In this document: positions 9,587 through 18,251 of the stretch, piece after piece
Numbering within the stretch: position 1 is the stretch's first letter
Layout of the letters: every line of letters begins with the position of its first letter
NCBI GenBank assembly: GCA_030041175.1
Contig: JASHOK010000043.1
Location: 1-49,905 of the forward strand
Length of the DNA: 49,905 nucleotides
From: Thermoplasmata archaeon
GTDB taxonomy: Archaea > Thermoplasmatota > Thermoplasmata > Lutacidiplasmatales > UBA184
Direction: 5' to 3'
Program-made: the position numbers and the translations under genes
The notes under the pieces: model-generated
The model's input: the letters and a program-made list of their open reading frames with translations, nothing else
Database searches by the model: none
Told to the model about the DNA's origin: nothing

Positions 9587-10750
9587 ATGAAGACTGCGAC
9601 AGGTCCCGGGAGTCACTCGCTCGAGCTTTGGACCGACCATGCCGTCGTGCCGCTCGGTTACGCCGAGGGGGACGGGACGGTCTACCTCGTGGCCCGGAGC
9701 CGTTCGGCGCAGTGGCCCGTGGATGTCCTCCGGTCGGGGAAGGCGCGCCTCCGGCTGCCGGATCGAACGATCGATGGCGTACCGACCCTCGTCACCTCCG
9801 CGGCGGAGCGTCAGCGCGTACTCGGGCTGTTCCGGGCGAAGTACGGTATGGAGGGGTTCACACGGTGGTACGACCAGCCCGCACGCGTCCTCCGGATCAG
9901 CCCGGCGCCCCCCGGCCCGGACTCCTCGGCTGGCGGCCCGGCATACTACGACTGGCTTCGAGCGGAGTTCGACAGCGTGGCAGGCGACTACGACCGCCAT
10001 ATCACGGGGAACCGGATGAACCTCCTGTTGCGCAACCGTTCCCTCGCGATCCTCGGAGACCGATTCGCAGACTGTCCGCGACTCCTCGAAATCGGATGCG
10101 GATCCGGCATGGAAACGCTCCCGATGCTCGAGCAGGGCCACGAGGTCCTCGCGGTCGACATTTCCGGAGAGATGCTCGCGACGGTTCGTCAGAAGGCGGG
10201 GAAAGCGGGGCTCTCCGAACGGCTCTCCACCCGGGAGCTCGCGGCGAGGGACCTCCCCCAGCTCTTGGCGGACGAAGGGCCGGGGTCGTTCGACGGAGCG
10301 TACTCGACGTTCGGAGCCCTCAACTGCGAGCCGGACCTCTCCGGAATTCCGGCGCCGCTCGCCGGCCTGCTTGGCCCGTCTCGACCGTTCCTGGCTGGCA
10401 TCTACAACCGTTGGTGCCTGTTCGAGCTCGGAGGCTATGCCCTGACGTTGCAGGCTCGCCGGGCATTCGGTCGGCGTCGGAATCCCGTTCCGGTCGGTGC
10501 CTCCCGGTTCTGCATCGACGTCTATGCCCATTCGGTTTCGGATTTCGACCGAGTGTTCCGACCCTGCTTCCGTCGTGAGCGGATCGAGGGCGTTCCCGTG
10601 CTTCTTCCTCCGTCCGACCTGGTCCGGTACGCCGACCGGTTCGCCCAGCATTTCGACCGATTAGCCGCCTGGGACGCGGCCGCGGGTCGTCGGTGGCCGT
10701 TCAATCGCCTCGGCGATCATTTTCTGGTAACCTATGCGAGGGGACCTTGA
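9587..10750 (+). CDS. N-terminal PNPOx/deazaflavin-nitroreductase-like domain fused to class I SAM-dependent methyltransferase
   Basis: C-terminal part: YDRHITGNRMN...LLEIGCGSGMETLPMLEQGHEVLAVDISGEMLA; N-terminal ~100 aa resembles split-beta-barrel nitroreductase-like proteins (weaker). Confidence 0.75.
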   Translation: MKTATGPGSHSLELWTDHAVVPLGYAEGDGTVYLVARSRSAQWPVDVLRSGKARLRLPDRTIDGVPTLVTSAAERQRVLGLFRAKYGMEGFTRWYDQPARVLRISPAPPGPDSSAGGPAYYDWLRAEFDSVAGDYDRHITGNRMNLLLRNRSLAILGDRFADCPRLLEIGCGSGMETLPMLEQGHEVLAVDISGEMLATVRQKAGKAGLSERLSTRELAARDLPQLLADEGPGSFDGAYSTFGALNCEPDLSGIPAPLAGLLGPSRPFLAGIYNRWCLFELGGYALTLQARRAFGRRRNPVPVGASRFCIDVYAHSVSDFDRVFRPCFRRERIEGVPVLLPPSDLVRYADRFAQHFDRLAAWDAAAGRRWPFNRLGDHFLVTYARGP

Positions 10751-11052
10751 CGTCGGCCTCGTCGGACAACGGCCCTCCGCCGCACCGGCCGACCTCGCGC
10801 TTCGAGTGGTCCGGTCGTTTCCTTCAGGTCTACTCGGAGCGATGGCCGATCAAGTACCTGGTCTCGAACCAGGGCCTGTGCCTCGGCATCGACACAAAAC
10901 GACATTCGTTCCTTTTCATCGCCAGTGCGGACGGAATCCTGGCGCGTACGCGACCGGTCGGTGATACGGTGGTCGAGACCCTGGACTATGACATTTCCCG
11001 GATCGTCCGCGCCCTCAGGGAGGGGCCGGGCTCGGTCGCTCCGGGCCCGTGA
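10747..11052 (+). CDS. Small conserved-looking hypothetical protein
   Basis: TTGA overlap with upstream stop; SRFEWSGRFLQVYSERWPIKYLVSNQGLCLGIDTKRHSFLF. Confidence 0.5.
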   Translation: MTSASSDNGPPPHRPTSRFEWSGRFLQVYSERWPIKYLVSNQGLCLGIDTKRHSFLFIASADGILARTRPVGDTVVETLDYDISRIVRALREGPGSVAPGP

Positions 11053-11875
11053 CGACGTCGGGACCCCGCTCCAGTCGTGCCCACCGGTCGGGCTGCAGAA
11101 AGCCCCGGATCAGTTTCCCGTAGAAAATGGGGGAGTAGAGGAGATTCCGAGGCCGGCGGCTATTCATGTGGATGAGCAGAACGACCTCGCCGGCGTAGGC
11201 TAACTCTCGGACACTCCAGCCCGACGTGGAACGTATCCAGGCGCCCTGGAATTCCGGCCAATGCCGGACGCTTCGGTACGTTCCATAGTGGACCATGGCG
11301 TCGTCCACGTACCGGACGCGCTTCCGCTGGAAACGGGCCGCTCGCTGGAGATAGTACGTTTCCCGGGACTGGACGCTGTCCGGAATTCGTGCACCGAGAG
11401 ACCACGCTCGGCCGGTGAGCGTCAACCCCAGAGGCAGGCCGTATCGGAACCGGTGCCCGACAGACAGCCCGACCACCGCCGCCGTCCCCGGACGAGCGTA
11501 CTCCTGTACGGCGATCGAGTAAAAGTCCGGTCGCACAATCCGGACGTCACTGTCCACGAACAGCACCGGGTCGGTATCGGCCGCGCGCAGGGCCGCGTTC
11601 CGTGCGAAACCCAGCCCCGACGGATCCGGCAGGATCCGACCCCCAAACTCTCGGACGATCTCCACGGTCCCATCGGTGCTCTGGCGGTCGACGACGATGA
11701 GGCAGTGGACCGGAATGAATCGATGAATTGCCTCCAGCGCCTCACGGATCGTGGCGCCGGAGTTGTAGGTTCCAATCAGGACGTCCACCGGTGGAGTCTT
11801 CGGGGACGACACCCCCGAGACACGCTCAGAGCCGCGCGCGCTTCCCGTGCGGTCCGCATCAACGAAGGCTGTCAC
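11015..11875 (-). CDS. Family 2 glycosyltransferase
   Basis: VDVLIGTYNSGATIREALEAIHRFIPVHCLIVVDRQSTDGTVEIVREFGG; LFVDSDVRI DxD motif. Confidence 0.88.
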   Translation of the reverse strand: MTAFVDADRTGSARGSERVSGVSSPKTPPVDVLIGTYNSGATIREALEAIHRFIPVHCLIVVDRQSTDGTVEIVREFGGRILPDPSGLGFARNAALRAADTDPVLFVDSDVRIVRPDFYSIAVQEYARPGTAAVVGLSVGHRFRYGLPLGLTLTGRAWSLGARIPDSVQSRETYYLQRAARFQRKRVRYVDDAMVHYGTYRSVRHWPEFQGAWIRSTSGWSVRELAYAGEVVLLIHMNSRRPRNLLYSPIFYGKLIRGFLQPDRWARLERGPDVVTGPERPSPAPP

Positions 11876-12022
11876 GGGGCCGCGTCACCCCTCCGCCGCG
11901 CCTCATGGGCGGCTCTTCCCATGGCGTTTGGGGGACTCGCACCCTGCCCAGCGACGAGCCGGGGAGGCTCTTTGGGGGTTGGATAGGCGCAGCGTAAAGG
12001 ACCTGAAGTCGGTGTGGCAGGC

Positions 12023-12832
12023 ATGGATGCCTCTTTGCCACCGACGATTCAGGTCGACCGACGCCAGGCCGTAGCCCGCGTCCGGCTGTCCCGGCCCGCG
12101 AAGCTCAACGCCCTGGACCCGGACGCGGTACGGGCCTTGCGATCGGCGCTCCAGACCGCCGCACACGACCCGTCCATCCGGGCCGTTATCCTCACGGGGG
12201 AGGGCAAGGCGTTCTCGGCCGGCGGCGACGTCGCCTCGATGAAGGCCCACCTGGATTCGGGCAGCCTGGCCCGGCTCTTCTACGAGCTTACGGGGGAGCT
12301 CGAGTTCGCGATCCGGGAGCTGCTCGGGATGAAGAAACCCGTCGTAGCCGCCCTCCCCGGGGTCGCCGCCGGAGGAGGACTCTCCTTGGCCCTGGCCTGC
12401 GACTGGCGTATCGCCTCCTCGACCGCGATGCTCGTCCCGGCTTTCGGGGCGCTTGGAGCGGTTCCCGACGGGGGGCTTACCTTCCTCCTGCCTCACTACG
12501 TGGGAATTGGTCTCGCCCAAGAGTTGTTCTTCACGAACAGTCGTGTCAGCGCCGATCGCGCGTTCTCCCTCGGGCTCGTCCACGAGGTCATCGCGCCCGA
12601 ACGCCTGGAGGAACGGGCCTGGGAGCGTGCCGCGGAGCTGGCGGCCGGCCCGACCCGTGCCTACGCGGCGCTCAAACACCTCATGGTGACTTCCTACGGC
12701 TCCAGCCTCGAAGCGCAGCTGGCCCTCGAGCGTCGGTACGCCACAGAAGTGGCGGCCGGCCCGGAGGTTGCCGAGGGCATCGAAGCCTTTGGCGAGAAGC
12801 GGAAGCCCGAGTTTCCCCCGCCCGAAGAGTGA
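12023..12832 (+). CDS. Enoyl-CoA hydratase/isomerase family protein
   Basis: RLSRPAKLNALDPDAVRAL, ILTGEGKAFSAGGDVASM, VAALPGVAAGGGLSLALACDWRIA. Confidence 0.92.
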   Translation: MDASLPPTIQVDRRQAVARVRLSRPAKLNALDPDAVRALRSALQTAAHDPSIRAVILTGEGKAFSAGGDVASMKAHLDSGSLARLFYELTGELEFAIRELLGMKKPVVAALPGVAAGGGLSLALACDWRIASSTAMLVPAFGALGAVPDGGLTFLLPHYVGIGLAQELFFTNSRVSADRAFSLGLVHEVIAPERLEERAWERAAELAAGPTRAYAALKHLMVTSYGSSLEAQLALERRYATEVAAGPEVAEGIEAFGEKRKPEFPPPEE

Positions 12833-12850
12833 TGCGGGCCCGGCCTGGGC

Positions 12851-13126
12851 TCAGCGGATCCGCACGGGCGGCTCGACACCCAGGACCGCAACTTCTTCTC
12901 GTTCCACGTGGTCCACCCGAGCGTTCGGATGCTCTTCGCGCATGACGCGTTCCAGCTCTCGAACCATCGCCGGCTCGCCCTCGAGTTCCGCCACGACACT
13001 GCCATCCGCCCGGTTCTGGACGAAGCCTCCGACGCCCAGGGGTTCGGACCGGCTTCGCACGAACTGCCGGAACCCCACGCCCTGTACTTCTCCGACTATC
13101 CGGAGCCGCACGCGGACGCTTGCCAC
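12851..13126 (-). CDS. acyP: Acylphosphatase
   Basis: VRLRIVGEVQGVGFRQFVRSRSEPLGVGGFVQNRADGSVVAELEGE; GTG start set at VASVRVRL. Confidence 0.93.
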   Translation of the reverse strand: MASVRVRLRIVGEVQGVGFRQFVRSRSEPLGVGGFVQNRADGSVVAELEGEPAMVRELERVMREEHPNARVDHVEREEVAVLGVEPPVRIR

Positions 13127-13140
13127 GCTGCCGCACCCCC

Positions 13141-13168
13141 CGGACCTTAAATAAAGAGAGAAGGTCCG
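13141..13168. repeat. Inverted repeat CGGACCTT-N12-AAGGTCCG bracketing the acyP/nuoA promoter
   Basis: 8-bp perfect arms around the AT-rich element. Confidence 0.75.
13145..13156. promoter_or_regulatory. AT-rich TATA-like element between acyP (-) and nuoA (+)
   Basis: ccttaaataaagagag in otherwise GC-rich DNA, about 55-60 nt upstream of nuoA ATG and about 20-30 nt upstream of acyP GTG. Confidence 0.6.
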
Positions 13169-13208
13169 AAACGCTGAACCAGCATCCGAGCCGGAGGCGG
13201 GTCGAAAA

Positions 13209-13574
13209 ATGGCTGCCGGGGTGACCACCTTTCTCGTGTTTGCCGCCGTGGCCTGCATCTTCGGCGTCGGCTCGATCCTGGGGAATCGGGCTCTCGGGGC
13301 CCGTCGGCGACGCGCCTACCTGCAGTCCCTGACCTACGAGTCGGGTCAGGAGCCGGAAGGCGAGACCCAGATCGACTTTCCGACCCAGCACTATACCTTC
13401 GCGATCGTGTTCGTCGCGGTCGATGTCATCGGCTTCATCCTGGCGCTCTGGGGCGTAAACTACCGCAGTGTGAACGACGCCTGGCTCCCGACCTTCATCG
13501 CCTTCGGATTCACCGCGCTCGCGATCGTGGGCATTTACTACGCTCTCGTCGGAGAGCGGAGGCTCGTCGTATGA
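13209..13574 (+). CDS. nuoA: NADH-quinone oxidoreductase subunit A-like
   Basis: YESGQEPEGETQIDFPTQHYTFAIVFVAVDVIGFILALWG; first gene of complex I cluster. Confidence 0.9.
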   Translation: MAAGVTTFLVFAAVACIFGVGSILGNRALGARRRRAYLQSLTYESGQEPEGETQIDFPTQHYTFAIVFVAVDVIGFILALWGVNYRSVNDAWLPTFIAFGFTALAIVGIYYALVGERRLVV

Positions 13575-14197
13575 GCGGGCAGGCTCCGGAGGTACCCCGG
13601 CCGGCGGTACGGCCGCAAACTGACGCCTCTCCGGCGGGCGACCTTCCGTTGGCGGTCATCGGCCAGCCCGGGGTCCCCTTCGTCGAGATCGAGACGCTCC
13701 GGGCGCGCGAGTTCATTCCAGCGGCCAAGGAGGCCCTCAGCTCTCTCCTAAAAGAACAGGCCCAAGGCAAGCTCATCCGCCCCGTGTTCAACTGGGCGGG
13801 CCGGAACTCTCTCTTTCCCCTCCACTGGGGCCTCGCCTGCTGCGCCATCGAGTTCGCCGCGGCCTTTGGGGCGCGTTGGGACGCGGAGCGGTTTGGCGTC
13901 GTACCCCGGTCCTCGCCCCGGCAGTGCGACCTGCTGATCGTCAACGGGACGGTGACCTGGAAGGTGGCCCACAAGCTGATCGCGCTGTACGAGCAGATGC
14001 CCGAGCCCAAGTGGGCCATCGCGATGGGCAACTGTGCGACCGGCGGGGGCCCGTTCCGGACCGCCTATTCGGTCGTTCCGGGAGTTGACAAGCTGATTCC
14101 GGTCGACGTCTACATCGCCGGATGCCCGCCTCGCCCCGAAAACATGCTGGACGGAATCCTCCGCCTCGAGCAGCTGATCAAGGAGCGGGGAGAGTAG
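13571..14197 (+). CDS. nuoB: Complex I subunit B-like ([4Fe-4S] N2)
   Basis: LACCAIEF, CDLLIVNGTVTWKVA, GNCATGGGPF, YIAGCPPRPE cluster ligands. Confidence 0.95.
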   Translation: MSGQAPEVPRPAVRPQTDASPAGDLPLAVIGQPGVPFVEIETLRAREFIPAAKEALSSLLKEQAQGKLIRPVFNWAGRNSLFPLHWGLACCAIEFAAAFGARWDAERFGVVPRSSPRQCDLLIVNGTVTWKVAHKLIALYEQMPEPKWAIAMGNCATGGGPFRTAYSVVPGVDKLIPVDVYIAGCPPRPENMLDGILRLEQLIKERGE

Positions 14198-14237
14198 GTC
14201 CCCGGCACGCCACGGACCGAGGGGGAGGGACGAGAGG

Positions 14238-14714
14238 ATGGACGCGAAGCAGCTGTCCGACGGACTCGCGACCCGGTTCCCAGGGAAGATCCTTGGGGTG
14301 GATCCCCTGGACGGTACCCTGGGTCGGATCCGCTTCGACCCCGCGGTGGCTACGGATCTCTTCCGGTCGCTGCGGGACGACTACCAGTTCACGCACCTCA
14401 CGCTGGTCGGGGCCACCGACTGGATCGACCACCGCGAGGTGTTCTACGTGCTCTGGTCGGATACGGACCGGCTCTACCTCGTCCTGTCGGCGAACTTGCC
14501 GACGGATGCGCCGGTGATCGCCAGTTCCGTGCCGATCTGGCCGTCGGCGAATGCCCACGAGCGCGAGGCGTGGGACCTCGTCGGCGTCAAGTTCGAGGGA
14601 CATCCGGACCTCCGCCGGATCTTCATGCCGGAAGGATACGCCTACCATCCCCTGCTTCGCTCGTTCAAGATCCACGAGCCGGAGGACCTTGAGGTGAAGG
14701 TGCGCAGTGACTGA
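14238..14714 (+). CDS. nuoC: Complex I subunit C-like
   Basis: AHEREAWDLVGVKFEGHPDLRRIFMPEGYAYHPLLRSF. Confidence 0.92.
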   Translation: MDAKQLSDGLATRFPGKILGVDPLDGTLGRIRFDPAVATDLFRSLRDDYQFTHLTLVGATDWIDHREVFYVLWSDTDRLYLVLSANLPTDAPVIASSVPIWPSANAHEREAWDLVGVKFEGHPDLRRIFMPEGYAYHPLLRSFKIHEPEDLEVKVRSD

Positions 14715-15852
14715 GATGTGGGTGAACATGGGGCCGCAACACCCCATGACGCACGGCCTCTGGAACCTCCGCGTCCGGATCGAGGGCGAGATCATCAAGG
14801 ACGTGGAGCCCGAGATGGGCTACCTACACCGGGGAATCGAAAAGATCTCGGAGGACCGGCACTACAACGAGATCATCACCCTCATGGACCGGACCTGCTA
14901 CGTGGCGGGGCTGGCCTGGGAGCACCTGTTCATCGTGGCGGCCGAGCAGGCGCTCCACGTAACCCCTCCCGAGCGCGCCGAGTACATCCGGGTCCTATCG
15001 GCCGAGCTCCAGCGAATCGCGAGTCACCTGATGTGGTACTCCGCGTTCGTCCAAGACCTCGGCCTGATGACCCCGTTCCTGTACGGGATGCGAGACCGGG
15101 ATCTCATCCTGGACCTGTTCCAGAGCTACACGGGCGGGCGGCTGACCTACGAGTACATGCGGGTCGGCGGAGTGCGCAGCGACCTGCCGCTGGGCTTTAC
15201 CCAGCGCTGCCGCCAGGTCGTTGACTGGCTGATGGACCGCTTCGTCGAGTATGATCAGCTCTGCCTCTCCTCGACGATCTTCCACGAACGGTGCGACGGA
15301 TTGGGCGTTCTCCTCGAACCCGAAGCCGTGGCGTACGGCGTGACCGGCCCAATGCTCCGTTCGGCGGGCTCCCATCGAGACCTCCGCAAGGACCGACCCT
15401 ACTCGGTCTACGACAAGCTCCAGTTCCAGGTAGCCACCGCTTCGACGGCAGATGTCACCGGCCGTTATCTCGTCCGGATGGAGGAGATGCGACAGTCGGT
15501 ACGGATCGTGCGACAATGCCTCGACTGGCTCGACGACCATCCGGGCCCGGTCATGGCGGAGCATCTCCCCCGCTGGCTTGGCGCGCCGTACGCGCCGATG
15601 GGGAACGAGTCGTACCTTCTCAAGCGGAACTATCCCACCGGCGTCGGTCTCTCCATGATGGAGGAGCCGCACGGAGAGGCGGGCGCCTACGTCGTCAACG
15701 ACGGCGGCGAGCATCCGTACCGGGTAAAGTTCCGGTCCCCCGTTCTCATCAACATCTGGGCCGCGAAGCGCTACCTGCCCGGTTACCGGGTGGCGGACAT
15801 TCCCCCGATCATGGGCAGCGTCGACGTGTGCGTCGGGGAGTGTGACCGGTAG
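14707..15852 (+). CDS. nuoD: Complex I 49-kDa subunit D-like
   Basis: MGPQHPMTHGLWNLRVRIEGE, DVEPEMGYLHRGIEKI, ADIPPIMGSVDVCVGECDR. Confidence 0.95.
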   Translation: MTEMWVNMGPQHPMTHGLWNLRVRIEGEIIKDVEPEMGYLHRGIEKISEDRHYNEIITLMDRTCYVAGLAWEHLFIVAAEQALHVTPPERAEYIRVLSAELQRIASHLMWYSAFVQDLGLMTPFLYGMRDRDLILDLFQSYTGGRLTYEYMRVGGVRSDLPLGFTQRCRQVVDWLMDRFVEYDQLCLSSTIFHERCDGLGVLLEPEAVAYGVTGPMLRSAGSHRDLRKDRPYSVYDKLQFQVATASTADVTGRYLVRMEEMRQSVRIVRQCLDWLDDHPGPVMAEHLPRWLGAPYAPMGNESYLLKRNYPTGVGLSMMEEPHGEAGAYVVNDGGEHPYRVKFRSPVLINIWAAKRYLPGYRVADIPPIMGSVDVCVGECDR

Positions 15853-15857
15853 CTCGT

Positions 15858-16988
15858 ATGTCCAGCGTCACGCTGTATTCCGTGGCCTACTCGATCGCAG
15901 CCATCCTTCTGGGGGGCCTGGCCCATCTCTTCCCGGCCCCGGTCCATGGCTGGCTCATCTCCGGGGATGTGGTCACTGCGCTGGCCACGGTGATCTTCGC
16001 GGCGATCCTCCTCGCCGCAAGCATGCTCAACACGATCCTGCTCATCTGGTACGAGCGAAAGCTGCTCGGCCGGTTCATGGACCGGCGGGGCGCGATGCAC
16101 GTGGGATACGCCGGGCTGCTCCAGAACTTCGCGGACGGGCTCAAGCTCTTCCGGAAGGACACGGTGCGGCCCGGTCAGGCCGACCCGCTGGGCTTCTGGC
16201 TCTCGCCGACCGCGTACATGGTCACCTCGCTCGTCATCTTCGGATTGCTTCCCATTTCGACCGGCTGGAACGGCGGATCGCTTCCGCTGACCCTGCTGCT
16301 GGCCCTCGTCATCTTCTCCTTCGCACCGCTGTTCATCTTCCTGGGCGCGTGGGCGAGCAACAACAAGTACTCCCTCATCGGCGGCATGCGGTCCGCCGCC
16401 CAGATGATCGCCTACGAGGTCCCGATCCTCCTGGCGGTCGTGGCCGTCGTGGTGCTCGCCGGCAGCTTTGACCTCAACACCATCGTGCTCGAGCAACGGA
16501 ACTACTGGTTCTGGGCTCCGCTGTTCCTCGCGCTCATCGTCTTCCTGACCGGCATGCTCGCCGAAATGGAACGGATCCCCTTCGACCTCCCCGAAGCCGA
16601 GGCCGAGCTGGTCGAGGGCTGGAACACCGAGTACGGCGGGATGCTGTTCGCCTTCTTCATGCTCGCCGACTATCTTCGGGCGCTCGTCGGGAGTATCCTG
16701 GTCGTCCTCCTGTTCCTCGGCGGCTGGACGCTGCCGTCGTACATCCCGGCGGCGCTCACGAGCTTCCCGCTCGCCGGGATCGTCTGGTTCATGGTCAAGA
16801 CCTACCTCGTCTTCGGTCTGTTCGTCTGGGTACGCGCCTCCCTGCCCCGGATCCGGACCGACCAGCTGCTGCGACTCGGATGGATGCGCATGGTCCCGCT
16901 CGCGCTCCTGAGTGTCATCCTGGCGGCCCTGGTGGTCTTGGCGCGCTGCCTGCCGCTGATCGGATGCGTTCCCTCGATGGGGGGCTGA
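15858..16988 (+). CDS. nuoH: Complex I subunit H-like
   Basis: ERKLLGRFMDRRGAMHVGYAGLLQNFADGLKLFRKD, DLPEAEAELVEGWNTEYGGM. Confidence 0.95.
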   Translation: MSSVTLYSVAYSIAAILLGGLAHLFPAPVHGWLISGDVVTALATVIFAAILLAASMLNTILLIWYERKLLGRFMDRRGAMHVGYAGLLQNFADGLKLFRKDTVRPGQADPLGFWLSPTAYMVTSLVIFGLLPISTGWNGGSLPLTLLLALVIFSFAPLFIFLGAWASNNKYSLIGGMRSAAQMIAYEVPILLAVVAVVVLAGSFDLNTIVLEQRNYWFWAPLFLALIVFLTGMLAEMERIPFDLPEAEAELVEGWNTEYGGMLFAFFMLADYLRALVGSILVVLLFLGGWTLPSYIPAALTSFPLAGIVWFMVKTYLVFGLFVWVRASLPRIRTDQLLRLGWMRMVPLALLSVILAALVVLARCLPLIGCVPSMGG

Positions 16989-16992
16989 GTCG

Positions 16993-17766
16993 ATGGACGG
17001 TACCAGCGCGTCAGGCACCGAAGAGAAGCCCTTCCTGTGGGTGACGAGACCCCTCGCGACCGCCGCCAAGCAGTTCGCGAAGAGTCTCTGGCGGCCCTCG
17101 ACGGTCGTCTACCCGTTCGAGCGCCTGGAGGACCCGAAGTTCCGCGCCAAGGTCGCGGTGGCGTCCGGCAAGCCGATCGGCGTCGGAGAGATCTGGGACA
17201 ACTACCGAGGCGTCCACGCCCTCAACATCAACACCTGCATTTCCTGCAACCTCTGCGCGTTCAGCTGCCCGGACGTCTGCATCGAGATGGTGACGGTCCC
17301 GGGCGGGGACCCGAAGCACCCGAAGAAGTGCCCGCAGATCGACTACGGCAAGTGCTCGTTCTGCGGCTTCTGCTCGGACGCCTGCCCCGAAGGGTGCCTG
17401 TCCATGACGACGCGCTACGAGCTCTCCGTCCACAAGCGCGAGGAGATGGTCTACTCGCCGGCGAAGATGTTCGACGTCTACAAGTCGAAGCTGCCGATGA
17501 ACCCGATCCGGGTCGAGCGGCCGGAGAACGAGGATCAGATTCTGCTCGACGCGCCGCTGTGCATCGGCTGTAACGCCTGCTCGCGGGACTGCCCGACCAA
17601 CTGTATCACGATGCTCGACATCCCGAAGCTCACACCCAAACCGGGCGAGAAGATGCCGAAGCGCATCTGGAAGGAGCCCGTGATCAACGACTCCGACTGC
17701 GTCCGGTGCGGCACCTGCATCAGCGTCTGTCCCAAGGACTGTCTGTTCTGGGGGACGCGCCAGTGA
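16993..17766 (+). CDS. nuoI: Complex I subunit I-like iron-sulfur protein with four ferredoxin-type Cys motifs
   Basis: CISCNLCAFSCPDVC, CSFCGFCSDACPEGC, CIGCNACSRDCPTNC, CVRCGTCISVCPKDC. Confidence 0.93.
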   Translation: MDGTSASGTEEKPFLWVTRPLATAAKQFAKSLWRPSTVVYPFERLEDPKFRAKVAVASGKPIGVGEIWDNYRGVHALNINTCISCNLCAFSCPDVCIEMVTVPGGDPKHPKKCPQIDYGKCSFCGFCSDACPEGCLSMTTRYELSVHKREEMVYSPAKMFDVYKSKLPMNPIRVERPENEDQILLDAPLCIGCNACSRDCPTNCITMLDIPKLTPKPGEKMPKRIWKEPVINDSDCVRCGTCISVCPKDCLFWGTRQ

Positions 17767-18251
17767 TCCTCGACCTGCTCGCATTCCTCGTCCTAGCGGG
17801 TACGGCCGTCGTGACGGCCCTCGCGGCGCTCCTCGTTCGGGAACTCGTGCACACGATCGTCTGGGTAGCGCTCTTCTTCGTCTCGCTCGCCGGCTTCTAC
17901 TTCCTGGTCTCGGCGCCGTTCCTGGGCGTCCTCCAGCTGGGCGTGTACGCGGGCGCCGTGACGATCCTGCTGCTGTTCGGTGTGATGGTCACGCGAAAGC
18001 GGATCTTCGCCCGGGAGGCGGCTACCGGCCTGGGACCGGCGCCCATCGCCCTCGCGCTGCTCGTCGTGGTCGTTCTCGCCACTGCGGCGTCGACGATCCC
18101 GTCGGCCACGACGCAGGTGCACGGCTACAGCGTGGACGCGCTCTCGGCCGCGCTCTTCGGCCCGTACGGCGCCTGGCTGCTGCTCCTCGGGCTGGTGATG
18201 CTGCCGGCGCTGGCGGGTGCGATCTACCTGGTGAGGGAGGGTCGAGAGTGA
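17763..18251 (+). CDS. nuoJ: Complex I subunit J-like
   Basis: VRELVHTIVWVALFFVSLAGFYFLVSAPFLGVLQLGVYAGAVTILLLFGVMVT; GTG start overlapping nuoI stop. Confidence 0.92.
   Translation: MILDLLAFLVLAGTAVVTALAALLVRELVHTIVWVALFFVSLAGFYFLVSAPFLGVLQLGVYAGAVTILLLFGVMVTRKRIFAREAATGLGPAPIALALLVVVVLATAASTIPSATTQVHGYSVDALSAALFGPYGAWLLLLGLVMLPALAGAIYLVREGRE

Noticed and set aside
8896-10578. 560-aa plus-strand ORF
   Set aside because: Runs antisense to the nucleotidyltransferase-like gene and out of frame through the methyltransferase gene; composition artefact.
11881-12000. Possible tRNA on the minus strand (ggcagggtgcgagtcccc resembles a T-arm)
   Set aside because: T stem does not pair properly and no acceptor or anticodon arm could be assembled.
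15783-17069. 428-aa minus-strand ORF
   Set aside because: Antisense of nuoH; no family signature.
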